Source: Thauera sp. UBA6194
GTDB taxonomy: Bacteria > Pseudomonadota > Gammaproteobacteria > Burkholderiales > Rhodocyclaceae
DNA length: 44,412 bases
Assembly: GCA_002422685.1 (NCBI GenBank)
Contig: DITC01000027.1
Coordinates: 1-44,412 of the forward strand
Reading direction: 5' to 3'
Below, piece after piece: positions 1-9,529 of this stretch (the stretch's first letter is position 1; every line of letters begins with the position of its first letter). Both the position numbers and the translations under genes were made by a program. Below the pieces are notes generated by a model that saw only the letters and a program-made list of their open reading frames with translations, was not told where the DNA came from and ran no database searches.

Positions 1-40
1 CGGACAGCTCGAAGCTGGCCTTGTCGTTGTTGTCGGTCAT
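1..40 (-). CDS. N-terminus of a gene downstream of the TAXI protein, probably TRAP permease (partial)
   Basis: Only the first 13 codons are inside the window, reading MTDNNDKASFELS from an ATG at 40, with a weak purine-rich site (GAAGGG) in front. It follows the TAXI solute-binding gene on the same strand after about 100 bases. TAXI binding proteins are nearly always followed by one large fused DctQ-DctM membrane protein, so that is the likely identity. The visible residues alone cannot prove it; the call rests on position. Confidence 0.5.
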   Translation of the reverse strand, partial: MTDNNDKASFELS

Positions 41-141
41 GTTGCGCACCCTTCAGGGGCTGACATCGTCGAAACACGCGCCCGCGGGCGCAGCCGAAAG
101 CGGAACGGCCTGCGACCCGAAGGCCGCAGGCCATGCAGAGC

Positions 142-1110
142 TTACAGCCAGCCCTTTTCCTTGTAGTACTTCACCGCGCCTTCATGCAGCGGCGCCGAGA
201 GGCCATCCTTCACCATGTGCTCGGGCTCGAGGTTGGCGAAGGCCGGATGCAGCTTCTTGAAGTCCTCGAAGTTGTCGAACACCGCCTTGACCAGGGTGTA
301 GACCGTGTCGGCCGACACCTTGGCCGAGGTCACGAAGCTCGCCACCACGCCGAAGGTCTCGGCCGGATCGGGGTTGTTGGCGTAGAGCCCGCCGGGAATC
401 GTGACCTTGGCGAAATAAGGCAGCTCGGCGACCAGCTTGTCCACACCCGGACCGATCACATTGACCAGCCTCGCGCCGCAGGTGGTGGTCGGATCCTGGA
501 TGTTGGCGGCCGGGTGGCCGACCACATAGGCGAAGCCGTCGATCTTGTTGTCGCACAGCGCAGCGCCGTGCTCGTCGGGCTTGAGCTCGGAGGCGAGCGA
601 GAAGTCGTCCTTGCTCATGCCCAGCGCCGGCATCAGCATCTCCATGGTCGCGCGCTGGCCCGAGCCCGGGTTGCCGATGTTGAAGCGCTTGCCCTTGAAG
701 TCTTCCATTTTGCTCACGCCCGCTTCCTTGCGCGCGAGCACGGTGAGCGGCTCGGGGTGCAGCGAGAACACGGCGCGCAGTTCCTCCACCGGGCCGCCGT
801 CGGCGAACTGCGCCAGGCCTTTGATGGCGTTGTACTGCACGTCGGACTGGGCGACACCGAAGTCGAGCTCGCCGGCCTTGATGGTGTTGACGTTGTACAC
901 CGAGCCGCCGGTGCTCTCGACCGAGCAGCGCAGTCCGTGCTGGGCGCGGTCCTTGTTGATCAGGCGGCAGATGGCCCCGCCCGCGGCGTAATACACACCG
1001 GTCACGCCACCGGTACCGATGGTGACGAACTGCTGCTGGGCGTGCGCGGGTGCGGCCCCGAGGCTGCCGACGAGCGCGAGCGCAGCGGCGATTGTGGTCA
1101 GTTTCTTCAT
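142..1110 (-). CDS. TAXI-family TRAP transporter solute-binding protein
   Basis: Periplasmic binding protein that captures a small organic anion and hands it to a Na+-driven TRAP permease. The 322-residue product begins with a classic signal peptide (MKKLTTIAAALALVGS, cleavage after AHA at residue 24), followed by the TAXI opening VTIGTGGVTGVYYAAGGAIC. Further on are the family's SGQRATMEMLMPALG region and a C-terminal TVYTLVKAVFDNFEDFKK helix. I start it at the ATG at 1110, not 21 bases upstream, because a strong GGAGGAG ribosome site lies 8 bases before it. It is the first gene after the sigma-54 promoter at 1206-1221 and is followed by the probable permease gene. The substrate is not readable from sequence; TAXI proteins studied elsewhere bind glutamate or 2-oxoglutarate-like acids, which would fit the nearby glutamate dehydrogenase. 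Confidence 0.93.
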   Translation of the reverse strand: MKKLTTIAAALALVGSLGAAPAHAQQQFVTIGTGGVTGVYYAAGGAICRLINKDRAQHGLRCSVESTGGSVYNVNTIKAGELDFGVAQSDVQYNAIKGLAQFADGGPVEELRAVFSLHPEPLTVLARKEAGVSKMEDFKGKRFNIGNPGSGQRATMEMLMPALGMSKDDFSLASELKPDEHGAALCDNKIDGFAYVVGHPAANIQDPTTTCGARLVNVIGPGVDKLVAELPYFAKVTIPGGLYANNPDPAETFGVVASFVTSAKVSADTVYTLVKAVFDNFEDFKKLHPAFANLEPEHMVKDGLSAPLHEGAVKYYKEKGWL

Positions 1111-1205
1111 TGTGTGGACTCCTCCATGCATGACATCCTGCCCCTTCCTGACTGGGGCGCATCGCGAGCAACAGCTTACGGCTCTTGCTCATCGGGCAGA
1201 TACGA

Positions 1206-1221
1206 AGCACTTAACGTGCCA
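1206..1221 (-). promoter_or_regulatory. Sigma-54 (-24/-12) promoter of the TRAP operon
   Basis: Read on the minus strand the sequence is TGGCACG-TTAA-GTGCT, against a consensus of TGGCACG-N4-TTGCA. The invariant GG and GC doublets are present with correct spacing. Transcription would start near 1195, giving a leader of about 85 bases before the TAXI gene. A sigma-54 activator gene lies directly upstream, so promoter, activator and target are together. Confidence 0.8.
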
Positions 1222-1281
1222 GCAAGCCCAAAGATTGAATTGATGCAGCCAAAGGCTTTATGAATACCGATGAAACACTGA

Positions 1282-1299
1282 TGTTCGGATTTCCGAACA
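1282..1299. promoter_or_regulatory. Upstream activator dyad 1 (probable DctD-like enhancer site)
   Basis: Perfect inverted repeat TGTTCGGA-TT-TCCGAACA, centred about 95 bases upstream of the predicted sigma-54 start. This is the usual distance for an enhancer bound by an NtrC/DctD-type activator. Its identity as the binding site of the neighbouring regulator is inferred. Confidence 0.6.
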
Positions 1300-1314
1300 C
1301 GAACCACGATTTGC

Positions 1315-1330
1315 GTCCGAAGATCCGAAC
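1315..1330. promoter_or_regulatory. Upstream activator dyad 2 (imperfect copy)
   Basis: GTTCGGA-TC-TTCGGAC on the minus strand repeats one arm of dyad 1 exactly; the other arm matches 5 of 7. Its centre is 32 bases, about three helical turns, from dyad 1, so both lie on the same DNA face. Tandem phased sites are typical of cooperative DctD binding. Confidence 0.5.
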
Positions 1331-1353
1331 GCCTCGCATGCGTGCGATTCCCC

Positions 1354-2697
<1,344 letters not shown>

Positions 2698-2704
2698 GTT
2701 CAGG

Positions 2705-4651
2705 CTAGTCCTCTGGCCTTGCCGCGGCTGGCCGCGGCGGAAATTCGATGCGAAAGCGCGCCCCGCCCCCTCCCGCGTCGTCCGCGCTCAGGCTGCCCCC
2801 GAACTCGCGCACGATGTCGCGCGAGAGCGCCAACCCCAGCCCAAGGCCGGCTCCCGCCGGCTTGGTGGTGAAGAAGGGCTCGAACAGGCGCGCGCGGACC
2901 TCGGCGCTGAAGCCGCCACCGGTGTCGCTGACCAGAATCGCGCTCGGCCGATCGACCGCCGCGTCGCCTTCGACCTCGATCGTCAAGCGGCGCGTGTCGC
3001 GCCCGGCCATCGCATCGGCAGCGTTGCCGAACAGATTCACCAGCACCTGCTCAAGCCGCGCGCGATCGCACCAGACGCGCACGCCGGCGGGCACCTCGGC
3101 GCGCACCTCCACCCGGCCCGCCTGCAGGCGGTGATCGACCAGGCGCAGCGCCGCCTGCACCGCCTCGGCAAGACTCACCGCGCCGGGCTGCACCGCCGAC
3201 TTGCGCGCAAAGCTGCGCAGCGGCGTGATGATGGCGCCCATGCGCGCCACCATGTCGGCGACCAGAGCGAGATTATGGCTAACCTTGTCGGTCTGGCCGC
3301 GGCGCAGGTATTCGATCGCGTTGTCGTTGAGCGTGGACAGCGCGCCCAGGGGTTGCGACAGCTCGTGGGTGATGCCGGTGGCGAGCTGGCCGAGCACGGC
3401 CAGCTTGCCCGCATGCACGAGCTCGTCCTGGGTGGTGCGCAGCTCGCTTTCGGCCGTCTTGCGCTCGGCGATCTCCTGCTCCAGGCGCGCGTTGGCCTCG
3501 CGCAGCGAGCGCGTGCGGCGCTCGACGGTGGTCTCCAGCGCGCGGTTGGCCTCGGCGAGCAGGGTCTGGGTGGCGAGCTTCTGCTGCACGATGCGCCGAC
3601 GCTGCAGCAAATAGGCCAGCACGGTCAGCACCAGCACCCCCGCGCTGAACGCGAGCGCGGCGTGCGTGAAGGCCTCGGCGCGCAGCGCGCGCAGGTTCGA
3701 GAACAGCACCACCCGCCAGCCCGTGCGCTCGAGCGTCTGCAGCACCACCTGGTAGCGCGCGGCATCGAGCCGGCCGCCACCTTCGGCCGCCAGTTCGAGC
3801 GCGGGCAGGGTCACTTCGGCGGGCAGGCTGCCGGTGCGCACCGGCAGCGGTACGACGAAGGGCACGATCTCGCGATCGTCGTACAGCCGGCTCGCACGCG
3901 CGGAGTCGTGGGCGAGCGCGCTCATCGGCTCGAGCGCGCCGTAACGCCAGCCGCGCACCGCGCTCATGATCACGACGCCATTGTTGTCGGCGATCAGCGC
4001 GGGCTCCTCGAGCGCCTCGAGCGCCCGCTGCAGGCCACCGAGGTCGATCTTGACCGCGGCAACGCCGATCACGTCCTCGCCCTGGCGGATCGGCCGCGAC
4101 ACGAAATAGCCCGCATCCTCTCCCGCGCGACCGACCGCGAAGTCGCGTCCGGTGAGCCCGCCCCGGGCCCAGCGAAAATAACTCCGGAACGAGAGATCCG
4201 CCCCCGGCGCGGCCGCCGACGCATCGCTGCCGCCGGCGGCAAGCAGCCGCCCGTCGGCGTCGAGCAGATAGATCAGCCGAGCGCCGGTGCGCGTGTTGAG
4301 GGCCTCGAGAAAGTCGCCCACGCGCTGCGCCAGCACCGGGTCGTCGGGCGCGCGCAGCCAGGCGCGCAGATCGGGGTTGAGCTCGAGCGTGTCGGGGATG
4401 TGCTCGAGGCGCAGGATGATGCTGTCGACCGCGGCGGCGAGCAGGTCGAGCTTGTGGTTCGCCTCCACGCGCATGCGCTCGGTCGCCAGCGCGGTGCTGA
4501 CGCGGTAGGTGTGTACGGCCACGGCGAACACGCAGCACAGGGCGAGCACCATTCCGATACGCCCCCCGAGCCACCTCGCCAAGCCTCGCCAGCGTGTCGC
4601 ACTGCCTGCGCTCAAATCCGTCCCCCGTCCCTGCGCTCCGCCCCGCAGCAT
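2705..4651 (-). CDS. DctB-like membrane sensor histidine kinase
   Basis: Two-component sensor of 648 residues. A first membrane helix (about 33-52, GMVLALCCVFAVAV) is followed by a long periplasmic sensing region of about 260 residues. A second helix (ALAFSAGVLVLTVLAYLL) leads into a coiled coil (ALETTVERRTRSLREANARL). The phospho-accepting H429 lies in GITHELSQP. The ATPase domain shows the N box (VNLFGNAADAM), G1 (SDTGGGF), F box (LFEPFFTTKP) and G2 (GLGLGLALS). This is the DctB architecture, whose double-PAS periplasmic domain binds organic acids. It precedes the DctD-like gene by 7 bases. The start is uncertain: no clear ribosome site precedes the ATG used. Confidence 0.9.
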   Translation of the reverse strand: MLRGGAQGRGTDLSAGSATRWRGLARWLGGRIGMVLALCCVFAVAVHTYRVSTALATERMRVEANHKLDLLAAAVDSIILRLEHIPDTLELNPDLRAWLRAPDDPVLAQRVGDFLEALNTRTGARLIYLLDADGRLLAAGGSDASAAAPGADLSFRSYFRWARGGLTGRDFAVGRAGEDAGYFVSRPIRQGEDVIGVAAVKIDLGGLQRALEALEEPALIADNNGVVIMSAVRGWRYGALEPMSALAHDSARASRLYDDREIVPFVVPLPVRTGSLPAEVTLPALELAAEGGGRLDAARYQVVLQTLERTGWRVVLFSNLRALRAEAFTHAALAFSAGVLVLTVLAYLLQRRRIVQQKLATQTLLAEANRALETTVERRTRSLREANARLEQEIAERKTAESELRTTQDELVHAGKLAVLGQLATGITHELSQPLGALSTLNDNAIEYLRRGQTDKVSHNLALVADMVARMGAIITPLRSFARKSAVQPGAVSLAEAVQAALRLVDHRLQAGRVEVRAEVPAGVRVWCDRARLEQVLVNLFGNAADAMAGRDTRRLTIEVEGDAAVDRPSAILVSDTGGGFSAEVRARLFEPFFTTKPAGAGLGLGLALSRDIVREFGGSLSADDAGGGGARFRIEFPPRPAAARPED

Positions 4652-4704
4652 AACCGCAGGGGCGGAGGGCGCGAAGTCCGGGCGACCGCGGCGCGCTCAG
4701 GCGA

Positions 4705-6015
4705 TCACGGATACAGGCCGCGCTCGGCGCGCGCTTCGAGCACGCGATGGCAGGCGATGATGAAGGCCGCGGTGCGCAGCGACACCTTCTTGTCCTCCGC
4801 CACCTGAGCGATCGCCGTGTAGGCGTTGACCATGATGCGCTCGAGGCGCGCGTTGATCTCCTCCTCGGTCCAGAAGAAGCTCGAGAAGTCCTGCACCCAC
4901 TCGAAGTACGACACCGTCACACCGCCCGCGTTGGCGAGCACATCGGGCACCACGAGCACACCGCGCTCGCGCAACACGTCGTCGGCCGCCGGCGTGGTCG
5001 GACCGTTGGCGCCCTCGACGACGACACGGGTGCGGATGCGCTCGGCACGCGCCGGGGTGATCTGGCCTTCGAGCGCCGCCGGAACGAGGAACTCGCACTG
5101 CAGCTGCCAGAAGTCCTCGATGTCGATCGGCTCGGCGCCGGCAAAGCCCTGCAGGCCGCCGCTGGCGGCGGTGTGGGCGAGCGCGGCCGGCACATCGATG
5201 CCGCCTTCATTGACCAGCACCGCGGTGTGATCGGCGACCGCAATCACGCGCGCCCCGGCCTCGTGGAACAGACGCGCAGCGATGCCGCCGACGTTGCCGA
5301 AGCCCTGCACCACCACACGCGCGCCCTCGATCGGCAGCTTCAGGCCGCGGCCCGCTTCGCGCGCGGTGATGAACACGCCGCGGCCGGTCGCTTCCTGGCG
5401 GCCGAGGCTGCCGCCGAGCGCGATCGGCTTGCCCGTGACCACGCCGGTCGCGGTGCCGCCACGGTTCATCGAGAAGGTGTCCATCATCACCGCCATGGTC
5501 ATCGCGTTCGTGCCCACGTCGGGGGCGGGAATGTCGCGATCCGGGCCGATGATCAGACCGATCTCGGAGGTGTAGCGGCGGGTGATGCGCTGCAGCTCGC
5601 CCTTGCTGACGCTGTTCGGGTCGACGCGTACCCCGCCCTTGGCGCCACCGAAGGGCAGGCCGACGGCCGCATTCTTGACCGTCATCCAGCCCGCGAGCGC
5701 CATCACCTCGTTGAGGGTGACGTCAGGGTGGAAGCGCACGCCGCCCTTGCCCGGGCCGCGCGAAAGGCTGTGCTGCACGCGATAGCCCTCGAAGTGCGCG
5801 ATGGTGCCGTCATCGCGCTCGATCGGGACGTCGACGATCAGCGTGCGCTTGGGGCGCACGAGGGTCTCGACCCAGTGCTCGAGCGCGCCGAGGTGGGGGC
5901 GCACGCGCTCGATCTGCTGGACGAAGCTCGCCCACGGCTCGGGCGCGGCCGGGTTGAGATAGGACAAGCCGCCGACGGTTTCAAAGGACGCGGGGGTGGA
6001 GGTGTTCGTGCTCAC
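4705..6015 (-). CDS. gdhA: Glu/Leu/Phe/Val dehydrogenase (glutamate dehydrogenase)
   Basis: Interconverts glutamate and 2-oxoglutarate plus ammonia with NAD(P). The 436-residue length is that of the hexameric bacterial enzyme. Substrate-binding lysines lie in GPGKGGVRFHP and GGAKGGVRVDP, the catalytic aspartate region is GPDRDIPAPDVGTNA, and the dinucleotide fold carries VVQGFGNVGGIAA. I use the GTG at 6015 because a GAGGAG site sits 7 bases before it; an ATG 30 bases upstream lacks one. It reads toward the dctB-like gene with a 53-base gap. The coenzyme cannot be settled by eye. The adjacency suggests, but does not prove, that the TRAP system imports a C5 acid. Confidence 0.92.
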   Translation of the reverse strand: MSTNTSTPASFETVGGLSYLNPAAPEPWASFVQQIERVRPHLGALEHWVETLVRPKRTLIVDVPIERDDGTIAHFEGYRVQHSLSRGPGKGGVRFHPDVTLNEVMALAGWMTVKNAAVGLPFGGAKGGVRVDPNSVSKGELQRITRRYTSEIGLIIGPDRDIPAPDVGTNAMTMAVMMDTFSMNRGGTATGVVTGKPIALGGSLGRQEATGRGVFITAREAGRGLKLPIEGARVVVQGFGNVGGIAARLFHEAGARVIAVADHTAVLVNEGGIDVPAALAHTAASGGLQGFAGAEPIDIEDFWQLQCEFLVPAALEGQITPARAERIRTRVVVEGANGPTTPAADDVLRERGVLVVPDVLANAGGVTVSYFEWVQDFSSFFWTEEEINARLERIMVNAYTAIAQVAEDKKVSLRTAAFIIACHRVLEARAERGLYP

Positions 6016-6149
6016 GTGCGGGTCTCCTCGGGTGGGAAAGCGCACATTCTGTTGCCCGCCCGCACCTTACCGGATGCCATTGCCTCATCGGGTCATGCGT
6101 TTCGCGCATAACCCGCACGATGACACCGCGGACCCCTCCCGCAGGCGCG

Positions 6150-7073
6150 TCAACGCCCCACACCTGCCACCGTGGCGCCGGCGGTCAGGTGCGCCCACAG
6201 GCGCAGCAGCTCGGGGCGGGTGTTGGCGCGGTCGCGGTACAGGCGCACCTCCATCTCCAGCGTCCAGCGCGCATCCCCGGCAGGCACGATCTCGCCGCGC
6301 TCGAGCTCGCGCGCCACCGCGCTCGCGGGCAGAAACGCGAGGCCGTGACCGGCGAGCAGCATGGCCTTGAGGCTCTCGGCCATGTCCGACTCGTACTGCA
6401 GCGCCAGATGCGCAGGCTGGCCGGCGCGATCGAGGATGGTGTCGACCATCCGCCGCAGGTAGGTGTTGGGCCCGTAGCGCAGGAACGGGATCGTCGCGCC
6501 CGCCCTGCCCGGCAGCAGCCAGCGCCCGGAGCCGACCATGCTGCGCGGGGCGTAGGGTCGCACGGCCTCGGTCGCGAGCTTGAGCCCCTCGAAGCGGGCC
6601 GGATCCAGCCACACCGGATAGGCCGGGTGGTGATAGCACAGCAAGAGGTCGCAGCCGCCTTCGACCAGGGTGGTGACCACGTCATGCACATTGCCCGCCA
6701 TGAGCCGGGTGGGCACGTCGCCGAAGCCCTGCCGCAGCCGCGCCAGCCAGGCGGGAAAAAAGGCGAAGGCGAGCGTGTGCGGCACGGCGAAGGCGAGCGC
6801 GTTGCCGGCCACCGGCTGCAGGCCGCGCGCCAGCGCCCGCGCCGCGTGCAGGCGGCTGATCAGGTCGGCCGCCGGGCCCTTGAAGGCCTCGCCCGCCGCG
6901 GTGAGCTGCGTCGGGTAGGCGCTGCGATCGACCAGCGGCGTGCCCAGCCAGGCCTCGAGCGCGCGAATGCGGCGCGAGAACGCGGGCTGCGACACGTGGC
7001 GCTGCTCGGCCGAGCGCGAGAAGCTGCCGGTCTCGGCGAGGCTGAGGAAGTCTTCCAGCCACTTCAGCTCCAT
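6150..7073 (-). CDS. LysR-family transcriptional regulator
   Basis: DNA-binding regulator of 307 residues. The N-terminal winged helix (MELKWLEDFLSLAETGSFSR then SAEQRHVSQPAFSRRIRALE) is textbook LysR, and residues from about 90 form the substrate-binding domain. The opening and the LVDRS region resemble the HypT/YjiE branch associated with hypochlorite response; that subfamily call is tentative. Its ATG shares one base with the TGA of the upstream regulator gene (TGATG), so the two are translationally coupled and co-transcribed. A much longer open frame runs back over the neighbour in this frame, but homology begins only here. Confidence 0.88.
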   Translation of the reverse strand: MELKWLEDFLSLAETGSFSRSAEQRHVSQPAFSRRIRALEAWLGTPLVDRSAYPTQLTAAGEAFKGPAADLISRLHAARALARGLQPVAGNALAFAVPHTLAFAFFPAWLARLRQGFGDVPTRLMAGNVHDVVTTLVEGGCDLLLCYHHPAYPVWLDPARFEGLKLATEAVRPYAPRSMVGSGRWLLPGRAGATIPFLRYGPNTYLRRMVDTILDRAGQPAHLALQYESDMAESLKAMLLAGHGLAFLPASAVARELERGEIVPAGDARWTLEMEVRLYRDRANTRPELLRLWAHLTAGATVAGVGR

Positions 7074-8191
7074 CAGCCCGTCTCCGCGCCGGGCGCATGT
7101 CCGGCCGCACGCGGCCGGAACCGCCACCACGGCAGCTCCCGATTCATCGCCAGCACCTCGCCGCTGCGCATGGGCGTGTAGCCGGGCAGGGCGGACAGCC
7201 TGTCCTGCCAGGCCGCACCGCGCAGCAGCTCGAGCAGGGCCCGCGTCGCCGGCTGCGCGAGGCTGCTCTTGAGGCAGGCGAGGAAGTACTGCTCTTCGGC
7301 CAGCGGCACGAAATCCAGCCTCAGCGCTCGCGCCCCGGCCTCGATGCCGAAGCCCGCATCCGCACGCCCGGTGGCGATCGCGCGCGCCACCGCGGCATGC
7401 GAGGGCTCGACCTCGGCGTAGCCGCGGATGCGCTCGGGCGCCAGCCCCGCCTCGGCCAGCAGCTCGTCGAACAGCACCCGGGTGCCGGTGCCCAGCGCGC
7501 GGTTGACGAAGCGTGCGCCCTTGTCGGCGAGCTCGGGCAGGGTCTGCAGCCCGAGCGGATTGCCCCGCGCCACGATCAGCCCCTGCCTGCGGCGCGCGAA
7601 ACCGATCAGCTTGTGCCGCCCGGGGCGCAGCAGCGGCTTGTAGGTGCGCTGCGTCAGCGAGCCGCGCGCAGGCGCGATGCGCACGTGAAAGCCCGCCATC
7701 TCGCAACGCCCCTCGTTGAGCGCGCGAATCGCATCCACGCTGCCGGAAAAGCGGATGTCCAGATGCAGCCGCGCCTGGCGCGCGCACTCGGCCAGCGCCA
7801 CCAGCGCCTCGTCGTGGCTGGCATGAAAGGTGAGCACATGCGCCGACTCGTCGAAGGCCACCGCAAAGGCGCGCTCCAGGTCGGCGCGCAAAGCCTCGAT
7901 CTGCGGCAGCAGGCGCGCCTGCGCCTGACGCTCGGCCCACAGCAGCTTGGCGCCGAAGTCGGTCAGGCGCGCGGCCTGGCCCTTCTCCCACAGGATCAGG
8001 GGCTGGCCGAACTCGGCATCCCAGCGCCTGAGCTCGCCCCAGACATGACGGTACGAAAGCCCGAGCTGGCGCGCCGCGGCCGATATCGAACCCTGATCGC
8101 TGACCGCCTGCAGCAGATCGAGCAGCGGATTGCGAATCAGCGCCGGCGCAGCTTCGGTCCCGAGCGTGTAGTTGAGGCTGATCCTATGCAT
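7073..8191 (-). CDS. ModE-type HTH regulator with periplasmic-binding-protein-like domain
   Basis: Predicted transcription factor of 372 residues. The N-terminal part (about 20-80) is a ModE/LysR-type winged helix with QGSISAAARQLGLSYRHVWG. The remaining about 280 residues resemble a PBP-type ligand-binding domain like those of molybdate/tungstate binding proteins (LTFHASHDEALVALAE, RALGTGTRVLFDELLAEAG). Such one-component regulators are common beside molybdate or tungstate transport genes, and this one is divergent from tupA with 145 bases between. It probably senses the oxyanion and controls tupA, itself and the coupled LysR gene. The ribosome site before the ATG is weak (AGAG). Confidence 0.83.
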   Translation of the reverse strand: MHRISLNYTLGTEAAPALIRNPLLDLLQAVSDQGSISAAARQLGLSYRHVWGELRRWDAEFGQPLILWEKGQAARLTDFGAKLLWAERQAQARLLPQIEALRADLERAFAVAFDESAHVLTFHASHDEALVALAECARQARLHLDIRFSGSVDAIRALNEGRCEMAGFHVRIAPARGSLTQRTYKPLLRPGRHKLIGFARRRQGLIVARGNPLGLQTLPELADKGARFVNRALGTGTRVLFDELLAEAGLAPERIRGYAEVEPSHAAVARAIATGRADAGFGIEAGARALRLDFVPLAEEQYFLACLKSSLAQPATRALLELLRGAAWQDRLSALPGYTPMRSGEVLAMNRELPWWRFRPRAAGHAPGAETG

Positions 8192-8231
8192 ATCTCTTCA
8201 TATTGATCGCTGTTCCCGGTCTCCATAGATT
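8189..8231 (+). promoter_or_regulatory. Probable tupA promoter with overlapping CATAT direct repeats
   Basis: TTGATC at 8203-8208 and TAGATT at 8226-8231 are separated by 17 bases, each matching four of six sigma-70 consensus positions. CATAT occurs at 8189-8193 and again at 8199-8203, ten bases apart (one helical turn), touching both the -35 and the start of the divergent regulator gene. This is a plausible operator for that regulator. Confidence 0.4.
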
Positions 8232-8336
8232 GACGCGACGCGGTGGCGCAGGGCCCGGCCCCGCCACACGAAACCCGGGGCGCGAGCACGCCGAAGGCAC
8301 CCGCGCCCCCGAAAAACCCTTCCAGGAGACTCCCGC

Positions 8337-9185
8337 ATGCGCTTGAACCTCGCCACCCTCGGCCTCGGCAGCAACACCCGCAGACATCTCGCCGCCACCG
8401 CCACCGCTGCTTTGCTCGCGCTCGCGCCAGTCGCCGCCCAGGCACAGACGCCCTCGATCGTCGTCGCCTCGACCACGTCGACAGAGCAGTCCGGCCTGTT
8501 CGGCCACATTCTGCCGCAGTTCAGGCAGGCTGCCGGCATCGACGTGAAGGTGGTCGCGCTCGGCACCGGCCAGGCGCTGGATATCGGCCGGCGCGGCGAT
8601 GCCGACGTGGTGTTCGTGCACGACGTCGCCGCGGAGCAGAAATTCGTCGACGAGGGCTACGGCGTCGATCATCACAAGGTCATGTACAACGACTTTGTGC
8701 TCATCGGCCCGAAGACCGACCCCGCCGGCACCCGGGGCAAGGACATCACCGCCGCCCTGCAAAAGGTCGCCGCCGCCAAGGCCGAGTTCGTCTCGCGCGG
8801 CGACAAGAGCGGCACCCACGCTGCCGAGCTGCGCTACTGGAAGGCCGCCGGCGTCGACGACAAGGGCACCGGCTACAAGGAATGCGGCTGCGGCATGGGA
8901 CCCGCGCTGAACATGGCGGCCTCCACCGGCGGCTACGTGCTCGCCGACCGCGGCACCTGGCTCAGCTTCAAGAACCGCGCCGAGCTCGCGGTGCTGGTCG
9001 AAGGCGACCAACGCCTCTTCAACCAGTACGGCGTGATGATCGTGAACCCCGAGCGTCACCCCCACGTGAAGCAGGCCGAAGCCAAGAAGTTCGTGGACTG
9101 GGTGGTCTCGCCCGCCGGCCAGGAGGCGATCGCCTCGTACAAGATCGACGGCGAGCAGCTCTTCTTCCCGAACGCGGAAAAGTAA
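8337..9185 (+). CDS. tupA: Tungstate ABC transporter substrate-binding protein
   Basis: Periplasmic protein of 282 residues that binds tungstate with very high affinity. The signal peptide ends after AQA at residue 36. The mature protein opens with VVASTTSTEQSGLFGHILPQ, the TupA anion-binding signature, and continues with SRGDKSGTHAAE and GYVLADRGTW, both conserved in the family. An AGGAGAC ribosome site precedes the ATG. No tupB permease or tupC ATPase gene follows; next come a 344-base gene-free stretch and an opposing Lrp gene. The protein must therefore use a permease encoded elsewhere or serve another purpose. Confidence 0.9.
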   Translation: MRLNLATLGLGSNTRRHLAATATAALLALAPVAAQAQTPSIVVASTTSTEQSGLFGHILPQFRQAAGIDVKVVALGTGQALDIGRRGDADVVFVHDVAAEQKFVDEGYGVDHHKVMYNDFVLIGPKTDPAGTRGKDITAALQKVAAAKAEFVSRGDKSGTHAAELRYWKAAGVDDKGTGYKECGCGMGPALNMAASTGGYVLADRGTWLSFKNRAELAVLVEGDQRLFNQYGVMIVNPERHPHVKQAEAKKFVDWVVSPAGQEAIASYKIDGEQLFFPNAEK

Positions 9186-9529
9186 GCCTCTCCCGGCAAA
9201 CGCCGCCCCGGCAGAACCGAGCGAAGCGCCAGACCCGCACCAGCGCAAGGCCGCGGGGCCGGACGGCGCGCGCCAACTTCAAGAGTGCCGAGGCGGAGGA
9301 CGTCGCGGGGGGAAACAAGGCGACGCATGTCCGAGGCGCGCAGCGCCGAGTTTGCGTCGCCGCCCCCGCGGCGTCCTCCGCCGAGGGCAGCCCGCAGCGT
9401 AGCGAAGGGCCGCGAATGCAGGCGGCGTGCGCCGTCCGGCTCCGCGGCCGAATCGAAGCCGCAGCAGGAAACGAACCCGCGCCCCAAATCGCCAAATCGA
9501 CGACCTCGCAGCCCGAATCCCGCCCTCGA
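9186..9529. other. Gene-free spacer between tupA and lrp
   Basis: No credible gene lies in this 344-base GC-rich stretch; open frames on both strands have no family features. Its centre holds the long inverted repeat at 9292-9382. The flanks contain further short GC-rich dyads, and nothing here resembles tupB or tupC. It may serve as the transcription end for the two converging genes. Confidence 0.6.
9292..9382. repeat. Long interrupted inverted repeat (REP/MITE-like candidate)
   Basis: GGCGGAGGACGTCGCGGGGG at 9292-9311 pairs with 9363-9382 at 19 of 20 positions, and the odd one is a possible G-U pair. After an 8-base bulge on the left and two bases on the right, GCGACGCA (9320-9327) pairs perfectly with TGCGTCGC (9353-9360). 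A small GGCGC/GCGCC hairpin sits in the loop. It is far larger than an ordinary terminator and has no T-tract. Multiple genomic copies cannot be checked here. Confidence 0.7.

Noticed and set aside
7074..7991. Upstream extension of the LysR reading frame
   Set aside because: It overlaps the ModE-like regulator gene; LysR homology begins exactly at the ATG at 7073, which is coupled to the upstream stop.
9056..9495. Small minus-strand open frames in and around the tupA-lrp gap
   Set aside because: They run through the inverted repeat and the tupA 3' end, have no ribosome site and no family features.
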